A DNA stretch of 64,000 nt from Cryptomeria japonica (GCF_030272615.1 NC_081412.1:545670202-545734201); one strand, 5' to 3'; positions 1-11,698 are shown, counted from the stretch's first letter. The notes: a model not told the origin generated them from the sequence alone. Made by a program: numbers and translations.

Positions 1-91
1 GAAATTCAAAACCTAGAGCTAAATCAATATTCAAGTCGATGGTCAAACAAATCTATCCTATCAACTACGCTATCATGATCATCTATCTTTG

Positions 92-480
92 TCTTAAACA
101 GGATGTATCCTTCCTAAAACTCGACACGATCATCTATCTTAGTCTTATACTGGATGTATCTTTCCTAAAACCAGACGTTTTGATCAATTCTTATACAGGA
201 TGTATCTTTCCCGAAACCAGATGTTTTGATCATCTTTGTCTTATACAAGAGGTGTCATTCATGAAACTAGACTTGATCTCAATCTTATCAATTTTATCAA
301 TCCATTTCATCTGATCCATTCTATCATGTCTTATACATGATGTATCTTTCCTAAAACCAGACATTTTGATCAGGTCTTATACAGGATATATCATTTCTGA
401 AACCATACATTTTGATCATCTTTATCTTATACAGGAGGTGTCATTCCTGAAACCAAACTTGATCTCAATCTTATCAATCC
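92..480 (+). repeat. Degenerate tandem repeat, unit about 48-50 bp
   Basis: A unit built around a core like 'cttatacaggatgtatc' followed by 'ctgaaaccagac' and 'ttttgatca' recurs starting near 92, 141, 189, 238, 327, 373 and 423. Spacing is mostly 46-50 bp, with one longer gap. The copies differ at several bases, so the array is old. It lies in the 3' internal tail of the retroelement. Confidence 0.7.
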
Positions 481-599
481 AATCAATCTGATCAATCTTA
501 TCAAACCCATGCATGTTGTCAACTATCCACTCTTCTACCTTTCAAATAACATTCTTCTTCTTTCGAGAGATCATTCATACCTTTAGTGCACAAATAATC

Positions 600-1230
600 T
601 CCTGAGGGAGCATTATCATATCGAATCTCCATATTAGTCTCATACCAACTTCATATCGGTAAAATTACATCAGCGTATCATATCAAAATCAATTTTTCAT
701 ATCCAGGGAATCATATCAACAATCTCATATCAGCTTTATATCGACAAAATCACATTAGCATATCGTATAAAAATCAATTCTTCATATCTAGGGCATCATA
801 TCGACAATTTTGACAAACAACATCATATCGATTATGCAGAATGGTTAAGCATTATCATATCAAATCTCCATATCAGTCTCATATCAGCTTCATATTGACA
901 AAATCAAATCATTTTATCATATCGAAATCAAATTTTCATATCCAGGGAATCATATCAATAGTCTCATATTAGCTTCATATCGACAAAATCACATCAGCGT
1001 ATCATATCGAAATCAAAATTTTATATCCAGGGAATCATATCGACAATTACATATTAGTCTCATATCAACACCAGCTTCAGATAGAATCTCCATATCAATT
1101 TTATATCAGTTTCATATCAACACTAGCTTCACATCAACTTTTAATATCAAATCAATTCTTCATATCTGGGGCATCATATCAAAATTTTGACACACAACAT
1201 CATATCGATAAAATTTTGGCAGCGTATCCA
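600..1230 (+). repeat. Irregular tandem repeat rich in 'catatc'
   Basis: Segments such as 'tcatatccagggaatcatat' and 'agcttcatatcgacaaaatc' recur many times, in a higher-order pattern of roughly 100 bp that is shuffled and partly deleted. This is a second repeat family in the same retroelement tail and does not overlap the first. Confidence 0.7.
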
Positions 1231-1284
1231 ACAATTTTCTTTGAATCAACATGTGCACACATGCCACTTCAAAGAGGGGCAAAA

Positions 1285-2864
1285 TGTAGACGCATATCTC
1301 TGACCACCTTCTTAAATAAATATTTATTTAAACCTCATCCCCTTATTAATTAAATCTTATTTAATTAATTTCTTCATTTTCATCTATTTGATTAAATAAA
1401 TTATTCACCTAAACCTTTTCTAGCCTCTAATTAAATAAATTACCTTATTTAATTAATTCTCCTTTCTTCCTTTTAATTAAATCAATTTATTTAATTAAAT
1501 TCACCTAAACCTTTTCTAGCCTTTGATTAAATAAATTACTTTATTTAATTAATTCTCCTTTCTTCCTTTTAACTAAATTTATACTTAATTAAATTGACCC
1601 TTGCATATCATTTATTTATAAAAATCCCCCCACTTGTGTTTATGCAAGTTGCATCTATTTTAGTTGAAATAAAGCATTTTATTTTAATTAAAATCCCATT
1701 TCTCCCACTTGCATTTTCCTACATCTCCCACTTGCTTCCTAATCATCCTTCTAGAAACATCCTAATCCCATCCTAATCATGTCTAATCTCCTAATCATGT
1801 CCTTTCCCTAAATTTGTGGAGGTAACTTCTCAAATTTGGAGGAAAGTCTTCTAAATGCATTCAAAGCTTTATTTCTTCAACAAGCTAACTTGTTGAGTTG
1901 CCCAAATTTGGAAGGACTTTTACAAACTTGTCCCCTAAAGTCTTCCAAACCATTAATGGTTAATTCAACCTTCCCACATGGTTAAAGAATTTCTCTCTAA
2001 CTTAACCCTCATCTAACTAAAGGGTCTCATCAAACACTCATGGCTTTGACCTTAGTTATCCTATTAACCCTTGCACAAGAGTTTACCCCTTGGGTAAAAG
2101 CTTTATCCAACAAATGACCATAACCTAACCATAACCGAACCTCCTAGGGTAACCTTCATGTCTCCTCGAGCATTTACTGTCTCTTACATCTCCTCTCAAG
2201 AAACCTCTTGTTGACAATTGTCACCATTTCATTGGTGAAAATTGTAAACATGGATTGAGTAACTTTTAATCCTAACCATTGTTAAGATTATTCAATCTTA
2301 ACCATCCATTGCCCTATTTTCCCTATAAATAGAGCTCACATTCCTCATTCTCTAGATCCAAGTTTCATGCATCTACATTATAGTCTAATTGTATTAAGCA
2401 TTTTAGCCTCTCTTTGTTAGAATATCATCATAGCATTTAGAAGCATTTTCATATCACTATTATATCCATGCTAGTATATCATGTTAGGATAATTTAGCAA
2501 TATATTTATCATATCACTATCTTCATCTTAGCTTAAGCATCATAGCTTTTGACATATCATATAGATCTTAGAATGTATTCATGCATATAGATCACAATAT
2601 CACTCATTCTTGGAGTTGTCATTCCTAAGTCATTTGCTCAATGGTTTGAGAGAAAAATATTGGCTTTAGGGATCCTGTGAGATAGAGAACAATGGGACAC
2701 CCCTTGGGAAGTTAAACTAGTTTAAATTAATTTATACTTGTACTAATATTCTCATTGGTATGTAGGTCATTTGATCTCAATTTATTTATTTTTATCACCA
2801 CATTTTGCCACATACAAGAAGGTTTAACAATTATTGATTTTTTAGGGAGTTTGTGATCCCAACA
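1285..2864 (+). mobile_element. 3' LTR of an LTR retrotransposon
   Basis: The 1580-bp segment starts TGTAGACG and ends CCCAACA, giving the TG...CA termini of an LTR. It is preceded immediately by a purine-rich tract (aaagaggggcaaaa, 1271-1284), the normal second-strand primer site. A TATA-like CTATAAATAG lies at 2323-2332, about two thirds of the way in, where an LTR promoter is expected. The 5' LTR is not in the window, so boundaries rest on termini and polypurine tract, not on a matched pair. No target duplication can be checked. Confidence 0.7.
2323..2332 (+). promoter_or_regulatory. TATA box of the LTR promoter
   Basis: CTATAAATAG followed by a pyrimidine/adenine-rich start-like region lies inside the 1285-2864 LTR. 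Position and sequence fit a plant RNA polymerase II TATA element. Activity is inferred only. Confidence 0.5.
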
Positions 2865-3720
2865 GATGCTTTAGTAGGATGGAACTTCATTTTGAAATTT
2901 AAAATCTAAATAGATTTTACTTTTGGAGCTAACCAACATTTTGAAATGACTTCTTAGCATTTATTCATGGTAGAAATAAAAGGATCATTCTCCAGGGTGA
3001 CATGACAACAATTTTAAATGATTTTGAGGTGGGAGGAAATTTTTAATAATTTTCTTATCTCCATCGGTTGGCGAATGCATGGTATGGAAAGGCTTCAACT
3101 ATGAACTTCTTCAGAATCTATTTCATAGTAGTTGAAATTATTTATTCCATGGTGAAATGCTCTCCAAAACTAGCAGTTGTTGTCAAATCATAAAGTCTTT
3201 TATATTTTCCGTTAGAAGTTGATCCTAAATTTTTTACTTCCTTTTTAGCGGCGGTGTTTTCTTTTATGTCTTCTAAATTTTAGTTATGCTTGTTGATTGA
3301 GAGTCATTATTGTCATAGGCTTTGCTTAAATAGATGGCACAAATCTTTCAATTTTGAAATGCATTTATTAGACAAGATGGAGAATGATCATTCTGGCTTT
3401 TGCCTTGTTTATAGTGCCTTTTGTCTCCTCCAAGCTATCAGAGAGTTATTTCCTTCTTCGTCCTTTTTCCATCCCATATAGTTGTCGCTTCCAAGGGTTT
3501 GCTTGTTTTTCTTGTTGGTTTCTTGGTGTATTATTTAGATTAATGTATTTTCTCTATGTAAAATATTTTTTTTATAGTAAAACAACAATACATTACAAAG
3601 TAGAGTTGCCAATCTAAAAAAGACTTGCACTGCATCTATATTCCATGAAATCAACAAAATATAGATGGATTAAAAGTAAAGAATCAATAATAGAAGAAGA
3701 ATCCCCCTAAGCCCATAGTT
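2865..3720. other. Spacer with no recognisable feature
   Basis: AT-rich sequence directly after the LTR. Only short reading frames occur (the longest are about 60-77 codons near 3290-3617), and none resembles a known domain. It may be decayed repeat, but I see nothing specific. Confidence 0.4.
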
Positions 3721-3840
3721 TTTTTTTTTGATAGATAATGGGTTGTAGCCATATAATATATTTATTAATAAAAGATATTACATTATATGTTTGGTTCAGT
3801 GTGGGAACCAGTAGGAAAGAACCAAACTAAGAAAACCTTC
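3721..3840 (-). mobile_element. Likely 3' end of a LINE-type element, minus strand
   Basis: Read on the minus strand, the sequence ends in ...cattatctatc followed by a run of A (plus-strand T run at 3721-3730). Just upstream is an AATAAA-like, AT-rich stretch (near 3765-3775). This is the look of a plant LINE 3' untranslated end with its poly(A) tail. No coding sequence of the element can be recognised further into 3841-4600, so it would be severely 5' truncated or very old. Confidence 0.4.
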
Positions 3841-4600
3841 GGTCTCACCCAAGGATACTATCCTAGAAATACAACCTTAAGCTGGTAATTTACATCAAAA
3901 TGTTACAATCGATCCACTCATATTGTGAACTTAATCATGTATGAAATATAACAGTACAATTTCTGAAATTCTTGAGAAATCATGCTCTGCCCTATCTTGA
4001 TATGTGTGGGAGCTAGTAGAATGGAGGAAAGAGCTCAGAATAAATCTGGAATCAATTACTTCCAACGAGAGCCCAAATTCCTACAAAACCAATTTACCAA
4101 AACAAACCGCAACCTTCCTCCCGCAGACTATTAGCCTTGCATCGATAAGGAAAAAAACTGGTAACTTTCACACTCTTATCTATAAAAAGATTTCTATGCC
4201 TAAAGCACTCTCCATAGCTGGTCAAGGCTAAGGAAAGACACAAATATACCCTATAAAGAATTTACATACAAAATCAAGCCACCCTATCCAAACCTAATCA
4301 ACAAAAAAATAAAGAAAATTTGATGCAGCGGTAGGAGAAGATCTAAGATAATTTCACCACTAAAATTATGCATGCATATAGAATGCGAAGCATCTATGGT
4401 AAATAAGATTTCAAAATGCTAATACCAGTCTAGGGCCATGCCAACCGAAGATCGAGAAGAGATCTCATAGAAACCAAGTAAATTATGCTGCAGAGAGTAA
4501 CTCTCATAGAGTGTTGAAGAAAAAAGTAACCTGAAACTATAAATGCTTATGAAAATAAATTTACCACATGATTAAGATTGGATCTGCATAAGCACACTGA
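3841..4600. other. Spacer with no recognisable gene
   Basis: No domain-bearing reading frame and no clear repeat boundary. It may be the remainder of the minus-strand element whose tail is at 3721, but this cannot be shown from the sequence. Confidence 0.3.
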
Positions 4601-4621
4601 TGTAAACATAAATATATAAAT

Positions 4622-4832
4622 ACACACACACACACACATGTGTGTGTGTGTATACATATATACATATGTATGTATATATGTATATGTGTGTATATATATG
4701 TTTATATATGTATATATACATACACACATATACATACATACACACACCCACACCCACACACACACACACAGACATATGTATATACAAATACATATATATG
4801 TATATACATGTATATATGTATATCTATATGTG

Positions 4833-4874
<42 letters not shown>

Positions 4875-4905
4875 CTTGAATCTATATATATATATGTATA
4901 TACAT
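4622..4905. repeat. Compound CA/TG/TA microsatellite
   Basis: Runs of (CA)n, (TG)n and (TATG)/(TATA)-type repeats alternate, including a long CA run at about 4838-4868. Several open frames of 70-118 codons here are low-complexity artefacts of the repeat. The array was split by the solo LTR at 4911-6430 and resumes in AT-rich form after 6436. Confidence 0.95.
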
Positions 4906-4910
4906 ATCTA

Positions 4911-6430
4911 TGTTGGCATTACAATAATTTGGGAGATTGTTGGCATTACAATAAGTTTGATGGTTGATGATATTGAGAAGGTTGTTGGAGATGAATGATA
5001 TAATTGATAAAGGATGATTACTGTCTTTATATTATTATTTTGTCATTGATGTCAAGCAATTGATTTTTTGATTCACTATGATGTTGCCATATCTTAAAAA
5101 GTATGTTTTGATGAGTATAAAGATGTCGGTAAGTGACACAGAAAGAATGTGAAAATGAAGGGGAATAATAAGTTATTCAATGGGCAACTATTACCAAGTT
5201 AGACAATGATGAGATTATGATGTTTTGATTATTTTGATATCCTATATATGTGTATTTGAAGACTGAACAAGAAGGGGAAAAGATTTCATGTAATAGAATG
5301 AGTAAAGGTTTGATACTATTCTATTTTACCGAGCAAGGAGCTAGTCAGTAAACTCCAAGGTTACCGATGTCGGTTAATGAAAGAAAAGTCACCAAGAAGA
5401 GAATATCTATCGAGTAAAGTTCAGTATTAACCGAGTATCAACTGAGCAGTAACAAAATGCATTAAATATGTGTATACATTATTAAATGAAGGATGCCAAT
5501 GAGTTGGAGGTTTATTGAAGATAGTAATGTCATGCAAGAAGTTTGTTAAGGATCAACGGCAATTAAAATTCAAGAATAAGATCTACAGCATAGATTGAAC
5601 AGTCCTAACCGAGCACAAGTACCAAGAAAGGTATACAAGTTTCAAGGCAAGATAAAATATTTTTCAGATCGAAGGATACAATTAATCTAGTCAAGTTTGA
5701 AGATCTGATGGCTAAGATTAATCATGGGAAATGTGATTAAGGAGATTAAGCGGTTGGGAATTGCTTATAAATAAAGTAATGTTGTTGAACAAAGGATGCG
5801 GGCAAACCGAAGCACATTGATGCTACAGAGGTGATTACCGAGTACAGAAGATTGAAGAACAAATTGAGAAGCCCAACAAGGAGAAAGATAAGTCTTATGA
5901 CAAGATTATCTTGAGCACATTGAACACATAGAATCTGCTTTAACATTTTAGATGTGAAGTTGCAGATATATTTTATTACTGTTATTTATGTTTGTAAGTG
6001 AGAGGAAATCTCTTAACCGAGTGGACTTAACAGTCTTATTTCTAACATTCTGAATGAGTGTTTGAAATCCTTTGACAAGGTCACTTCTAACAAAGTGAAG
6101 ATTCTAACAGACCTGAGGGAAATCCCTTGACCGGGTCACATCTAGCAATGTGTATGTAATCTTTAACAGGATTTGCTTTTAACCGAGCATACTCTAGAAG
6201 AGTATATTATTTTGTGGGTCCAAAATCCCATAGTGGTTTTTCCCTATTAGGGTTTCCACGTTGAATCTAGTGTCAAATGTGATTTAATGTTTCATGTTTA
6301 TCTATTTATGAGTTTTAATGATTTACAGTCATAAGTTGCATATCAAGTTAATGCTATCGAGGTTGAATCTGATTAGAGTAATTATTATTGAGGTTATTTG
6401 ATTCACCCCCCCCCTCTCATCTAACTAACA
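4911..6430 (+). mobile_element. Solo LTR of a copia-like retrotransposon
   Basis: A 1520-bp segment starts TGTTGGCATT and ends CTAACTAACA. It is flanked on both sides by the same five bases ATCTA (4906-4910 and 6431-6435), a perfect target duplication. There is no internal region, so this is a solo LTR left by LTR-LTR recombination. A TATA-like 'tataaataaag' lies at 5766-5776. Near the 3' end is 'gattcacccccccc', and near the 5' end 'tttgtcattgatgtcaa', both common in plant copia LTRs. A related but shorter LTR lies at 48139-49271 on the other strand. Confidence 0.88.
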
Positions 6431-6435
6431 ATCTA

Positions 6436-6904
6436 TGTATATTCATAACTCCTCCCATCAATGGCATGAAGAATAGGGGCCACAGAAAAGGCCAAATAAG
6501 ATGAGTTGGTCCGTTTAAGAACACATATATACATATATCCATATATACGTATACATATATATGCATATACATATAACCAAAGTATGCTCGCTGCCATTTA
6601 GTGAGCGGAAAACATAGTAGGTAGCAAACTTCATAGAAAACAAGAAATTTAGAGGAACTTCATATTTACTTTCCATTTTCGGTTAAGATTGTAACTAGAT
6701 TAACTTAGTTTAAAAGTCTGGAAGAAACCTACCAAACTATAAACATCGTATAAACTTGTTAGTCAAAGAGCCTTATGTCGAAAGCTGACTATAATATTCT
6801 AAAAGTAACAAAATTGTCCTAACTATGCCCAAAAGAAACAGTTAAGTCTAGTATTTGCAAGGTTAAATGTCTAGAAGAAAACCAGAAGAGACAACATACA
6901 AGTC
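6436..6904. other. Spacer: right part of the split microsatellite, then unassigned
   Basis: The first part, including 6520-6580, is AT-rich with alternating TATA/CATA steps and resembles the repeat left of the solo LTR. The remainder (6580-6904) has no recognisable coding sequence on the plus strand. It lies just downstream of the minus-strand reading frame that ends at 6905. Confidence 0.4.
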
Positions 6905-7561
6905 CTAGGAGTCAGAGAAAACTAAAATCCCTTTCTTCCGAGGCTTGCCTTCCTCACATCCTGACTTAATAGAGGACTCCCTTGGGCTAAGCACAACAAC
7001 GTTAGATAACTCCTCATCATCTAGTACTACTTCAATACCTTCCTCCTCCAAGTAGTTGGCAATATATATCTTGCATGTCGAGCGTTTAACAAGTAGGATC
7101 CACATCAGAAAATAGAAATTACGCTACCTTATTGGCCTATAAGCAGCAAAAGCATCCTCATCTTCAATTTCTAGAATTGGAAATCTTGGCACCGGTTTGT
7201 TCTTCCACATAAATCTATCATAGTGCTTTGTCTTAGGAACAATTAGGTCATCAGACACATTGATGATCACCCTATCCAGCTCACCCAACATATCCTTCCT
7301 AAAAATACTTTGACACAATTTTTTAATCACCTCCCTGTCTTTCTCGAAGAGCATAGCCACATCTAACAACATGGTAGCTATGTCCAAGTTTGCCCTATTT
7401 CTATTTTCATTATTGATATACTCCTCCCCTAACGTTTTCCTGACCGATCTAATAACTAAATCATTGGGAAAGGCTAGGATGCCTCTTAACCTATCCTCTT
7501 TGATTTCTCCTATAAAGGTCATCTGTCTCTTTAGACCCAACAATCTCAACGGTGTGTCCAT
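6905..7561 (-). pseudogene. Unrecognised reading frame of 219 codons with one in-frame stop
   Basis: From the ATG at 7561 the minus strand encodes 145 residues (start MDTPLRLLGLKRQMTF, end AFAAYRPIR), then a single TAG (7124-7126). The same frame stays open through an ATG at 7105 to a stop at 6905-6907. The product would be hydrophilic and charged, with no signal peptide or membrane segment. Residues of the second part include an acidic stretch (EEEGIEV, DDEEL). I do not recognise the family. Codon content looks like real coding sequence, unlike the AT microsatellites around it. It could be a decayed host gene exon, a gag-like fragment, or an old integrated sequence. The single stop suggests recent inactivation or a sequencing/assembly error. 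Confidence 0.45.
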
Positions 7562-7588
7562 ACTACTAACTTACTTAGACTCAAAGCT

Positions 7589-7669
7589 TCAATTCAATTT
7601 TAACTTACCATAGATTAAACCGCCTGCTTCTAAATAAATAAATTCTATGTAAGAGGAAATCGCCGCCAT
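7589..7669 (-). CDS. Small candidate ORF or 5' exon upstream of the 7561 frame
   Basis: An ATG at 7669 opens a 26-codon frame (MAAISSYIEFIYLEAGG...) that ends at TGA. Inside it, after the codons for LIYG, is GTAAGT, a good splice-donor match. It could therefore be a first exon of the gene whose body lies at 6905-7561, although the implied intron (about 50 bp) would be very short for a plant. This is a suggestion based on position and the donor motif only. Confidence 0.2.
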   Translation of the reverse strand: MAAISSYIEFIYLEAGGLIYGKLKLN

Positions 7670-8100
7670 AGCAAGCGTACGAGCTAAAATTGCCATAATT
7701 AACTGTACCTCTTTGCTTAAAAACTTGTGAGGAAATCGTCCCAAAGTGTCAGAAAATAAGAATGTAAGGCGAGGATGCTTGGTTTATGATGAAGATCATT
7801 CTCCGAGATCGTATTATTTAATACTGACGGCTACACTTGCTTCCAACGCAACTCTATGTAATCATTATTATTCTACTAATAATATGCACACATATCAAGG
7901 ATTATGTGTAATCACTAGAAATCAAGCTCATGGATTGACTACACTAGCTGCGAGCAAATAATCCCAGCTAGGACTAAGCCTTGAGCCTTGAGATTAGGAA
8001 AGTCTAAATGCATTTAGGCAATCTAAGCCTTGTCGATTTAATAATAGGTTAAATCATCTTCGAAAGTCCTGAAGGCTCCTAGGATAGCCTTATAACAATT
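7670..8100. other. Spacer with no recognisable feature
   Basis: No domain-bearing frame on either strand. A 71-codon open frame at 7746-7961 resembles nothing I know and has no supporting context. Confidence 0.3.
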
Positions 8101-8144
8101 ATTTATGCTTCTTTATATTTAAATATGTATGTGTATATGGAGCT

Positions 8145-8370
8145 ATATATATGTGTGTGTGTGTGTGTGAAGTAAATAAAATTGGGTGAAAATGTAAAAA
8201 CATATCTAAAAAATATCAAAATAAATATATATACATATGTGTGTGTGTGTGTGTACACACATATATGTATATATCTATAAATATCTAAATATGTACACAC
8301 ACAAACACACACACACACACACACACACACAGATATATATATATATATATATATTTGTATATATACATGT
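8145..8370. repeat. Compound GT/CA/TA microsatellite
   Basis: (GT)n at about 8150-8168 and 8236-8255, (CA)n at about 8295-8332 and (TA)n at about 8333-8352. A further (TA) run lies at 8474-8489, right beside the 3' end of the LINE. Open frames here are repeat artefacts. Confidence 0.95.
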
Positions 8371-8462
8371 ATCTATATATTAAAAACAATATAAATAAAT
8401 ATATATAGCAATATAAATATATAAAGAAATCTATAACTGAATACACACATAAATAGCTATAT

Positions 8463-9822
8463 TTAAGTTCCTATATATATATATATACACCTACTTTTTT
8501 CTTCCCAAATACCATCAGCTCCTTGGTTAGCTAAGGAGTTTTCTACCATATGACCTTCCCTGTAGATGTGGTTGATCATAGTGTGCTTAAATTTTTTTAG
8601 CAGTTTTGTGGCTCTAGACACCAGATTGTTTAATTTCCAGTTCGGAATCTTACATGTCCTAATTTCATTAATGGTTATAGCCGAGTCTCCTTCTATCTCC
8701 AATATTTTGATGCCCAAGTCTTTACAAAAGAGGAGACTTGTGATGAGTGATTCTAGTTCTGCCTCATTATTTGTGGCCAAACCTATAGGTTTTGAAAACA
8801 TTGCTACAGTTGAGTTGTCCCATAAATGAACCACCCCCCAATTCCTACAACACCAGGGTTGCCTCTAGAAGCGCCATCAAAATTGAGTTTGAACCAACCT
8901 TTGATTGGAGGGGACCATTTGCATTCTTTCCTAAGAGATGCTGATCTGATACCCCTGAGGCCGTAGAAGGGGGGAATAATGAGTCCAGGCCAACTTTTCC
9001 TAACTTGTTCATCCCTAGTAATAAAAGATACATTATTGTTATTACCATTATTTAATCTTCCATTAGTTGTTTCTATGATAGAGGCTTCAATTTTGTTCCA
9101 GAGTCGACCAGGGGACAAAGCCTTGTCTTTGAAAATCCTTCTATTCCTTTCCTTCCATATTTCCCATAAGAGGATCAAAGGAGAAATAATCCATAACAGT
9201 CCATAGAGACCAAACTTCAAATGGATTGGCCAACCTAAAAGGAGTTCTAACAGATGATTGGGAAGGGTTGTAGCCCAATTAAATCTATGAATTAAATGCA
9301 TCCAACATCTATTAGCATAATTGCATCTAACAAGTAGATGATCTACAATTTCTTCATTATAGAGGAAAATAGGGCATCTACTAGGACTAGCATAGCCCAG
9401 CTTCTTAAACCAATATGAGGTCAGAATCCTTTTCTGCATTGTTGTCCATAATAAAAAGCCTACCTTTGGGAAACATGGATTATCCCAACATAACGATATA
9501 GGTAGCTCTATTTTGGAAGGAAAGAGTTTATTGCAAAGGGAGTTATATCCATCCTTAACCTTGTAGTCTCCACTAGAAGAAGTAGACCACATAAGATGAT
9601 CATCTTTATTAGTAATTGTATTTTTCCTTTGTGCAAGGATATATGCAATCTTTTTACCATCCTCAATAGATAAACCCAAATCCACAGATGATTTCCATCT
9701 CCATCCTAGAGCTAGGTCTACTGGATGACTGATGATATAATCAACCATAGTTTTGCCAATTCTTTCTTCCATGCTATTTTTTAAGTTCTGATCATTAAGG
9801 ATAGTATGGTTTGGTGGATACC
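8463..9822 (-). pseudogene. LINE ORF2, 3' part: zinc-binding RT-linker and RNase H
   Basis: This is the C-terminal part of the L1-type LINE polyprotein. The frame from 9822 to about 8804 holds the plant zf-RVT region, with a conserved-looking HLLVRCNYANRCW and tryptophan-rich segments. It continues into RNase H with the motif NFDGASRGNPG. A frameshift near 8825-8840 moves the rest into another frame (8834-8463). That frame has TNNEAELESL, EGDSAITI and a terminal YREGHMVENSLANQGAD, so the D-E-D-H/D catalytic set is still visible. RNase H would degrade the RNA strand of the RNA/DNA hybrid. One cysteine of the zinc-binding set appears lost. The upstream part resumes at 12182 after removal of the LTR element 9823-12181. 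The 3' end merges into a TA run, so tail and target duplication cannot be fixed. Confidence 0.9.
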
Positions 9823-10299
9823 TGTTGGAGTAAATAATTATTCATCTTGGATATTATTACACTATACTTGAGTTTACATAGGAAATGTATTTCATAGTAG
9901 TTTGGGTATGAGACACTTGGGTGTTTGTGCCACATTGGGATAGTGTGTGTAGGAGAATTTCCACCTTTTATGGTGTGATTTTGTTGTTACACTCCACATT
10001 CAGTGGGTGATCCACCTCATGTGGAATATTATATTATTTCTCTTACCTACCCACACCTATTTCCTATCTACCCTTGTTTCTTATTGATCCACATATCATG
10101 TTTGTGTGCTCACATATCCCTAGCCTTGCCTATATAAGCAAACTCATCTACATTATTTGTGCAGGCAATCAATCTATATCTTGTAATGATCCAATTGATC
10201 ATATTTTACATCTTGATAGAATACAATTTATTCCTATCATATATTTTGTCTCTCTTATTTGTGCTTTCCATTGCCTCTTGATCTTGGAAAAATCTCACA
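9823..10299 (+). repeat. 5' LTR of the non-autonomous element
   Basis: Starts TGTTGGAG, ends ATCTCACA. It contains TATATAAG at 10131-10138 after GCCTTGCC, a plausible promoter TATA box. The partner LTR is 11708-12181. A 121-codon open frame starting at 10074 lies within this LTR and is repeated in the other LTR, so it is not a gene. Confidence 0.93.
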
Positions 10300-10312
10300 T
10301 GCTATCAAAGCC
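10300..10312 (+). promoter_or_regulatory. Primer-binding site, initiator tRNA-Met type
   Basis: TGCTATCAAAGCC directly follows the 5' LTR. It differs at two positions from the plant consensus TGGTATCAGAGCC, complementary to the 3' end of initiator methionine tRNA. This fixes the orientation of the element as plus. Confidence 0.85.
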
Positions 10313-11698
10313 ATTAGAGTGTCATTGGTTTGCCAATTCAGAGAAATTTGATGTTATTTGGGGTTTGCATTTTGGAGATTTCTATTGCAAGTTATTATTG
10401 AAAATTGATGGGTCAAATTTGAGGACACCATTGGATTGAGGAGGTCCAAGAAAGTAAGTTTTGCCTTTTGTTTCATCCAAATCAGACTTCAGAGGCCAAA
10501 TCTAGAAGCATTTGAAGTTTGAAGCTGGGGCGGAAATTTTCCAGAAATTATAATTTTGCAGGCAATTTTCAAATAGTGATATCTCACTCATCCAGACTCA
10601 TTTTTTCGAGCAATTGTTTTTGTTTTGGGGTGTAATTTCATGATCTATACAATGGTGCAGGAGTTTTCTAATTTTCGGATACAGGTTTTTCAAAAATCAT
10701 GAAATCTCGATTTTTACAACTTTGGAGGCTTCATTTGGGCTCATATGGACTCCTTTTCAAGAGCCTTTTTTTTTTAAGTGCATATTTTTTCATCTACTTT
10801 CATAATCTACCATTTGTTTGTAGTTATTTTGAGTAGAAATTATACTTTCAGTATTTAGCCATTTTTGGCATATTTGGTACTTGCATCTTGCTTGGATCCT
10901 ACTTTAGATCTCTAGCAATATTTGTTGAAGTCTTTTAGATCTCATTTTGAGAATTTGTAAAGTTGAAATCAGAAGTCCACTTTGCTATTATTGTCAAGTG
11001 CCAACATGATCTTTTTATGGGGGGTCAGTTGTTCATTTATATCTCTTGGTGAAATTCCATTCGGAGGCATCTTCATCTGCAGTATTCTACAGGGCTTCTT
11101 TTTTGGTGCCATCATTTTCATGTTTCCACATTTGAATATTTTATCATGATGTATGATCTTTCTTGAACAATGTTGTACTTGCACTATCATAAAGTGCCAT
11201 ACCTCTTTGTATCTTATCATTGTTGACTATTTGATGTAATCCTCTTGTACACATAGATTAGGAATATCTTGTGAGACTTGGTGCATGGCTCCAGTTGATA
11301 CTTAGATTGTACACATTTGTGCATGGCTCCCATGAGACTTGGATTGTACCAGTATTTCTGCTATTTCTGAGTATCCAGATGATGCTCACAGCAGGTTGTC
11401 TCCATGCCTGATCTTCATTTTGTTGCAGCGAGTGATTCCTCATCATCAACTTGGTACCTGGTTTTGTCACACTTTGACATTATTGGTTGCATTAGCTCTC
11501 TTTCTTCCTTATGGGGAGGTATTTTTGTCATCATCATTGGACCATCTTTGCAAGAGATTCCACATTGAGGGGATTCTTCTTCTTCTTCTTCTTCTTCTTC
11601 TTCTTCTTCTTCTTCGGGGGGACTTTTTCCTCACATGGGGTTTTCTCCTTCACATACTTCTATGAGAGTTCTTTGTATATGATTTTCATCTCTCTTTT
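10313..11698 (+). other. Non-coding internal region of the non-autonomous element
   Basis: No gag, protease, integrase or reverse transcriptase motif is present on either strand. It contains a (TTC)n run at 11574-11615. The polypurine tract gggggaggg (11699-11707) follows it directly before the 3' LTR. Confidence 0.8.
11574..11615. repeat. (TTC)14 microsatellite
   Basis: About 14 perfect TTC units. The poly-leucine and poly-phenylalanine open frames across it are artefacts. Confidence 0.95.

Larger units (their letters stand above)
1..1284 (+). mobile_element. 3' internal tail of an LTR retrotransposon, non-coding and repeat-rich
   Basis: This stretch runs directly into the polypurine tract and LTR that follow, so it is read as the 3' part of the internal region of an LTR retrotransposon whose 5' part lies outside the window. 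It has no credible coding sequence. It holds two families of short tandem repeats, listed separately, and ends in a purine-rich run (1271-1284). The lineage cannot be told because no polyprotein domain is present. Confidence 0.65.

Noticed and set aside
4547-4998. Several open frames of 73-118 codons on both strands
   Set aside because: They are made only of Thr/His/Tyr/Ile/Val/Cys repeats encoded by the CA/TG/TA microsatellite.
6905-7561. Integrated viral gene
   Set aside because: Considered because the protein matches no plant family I know, but no diagnostic viral motif is present, so there is no support for it.
8103-8330. 75-codon minus-strand frame
   Set aside because: Runs through GT/CA microsatellites, so it is low-complexity only.
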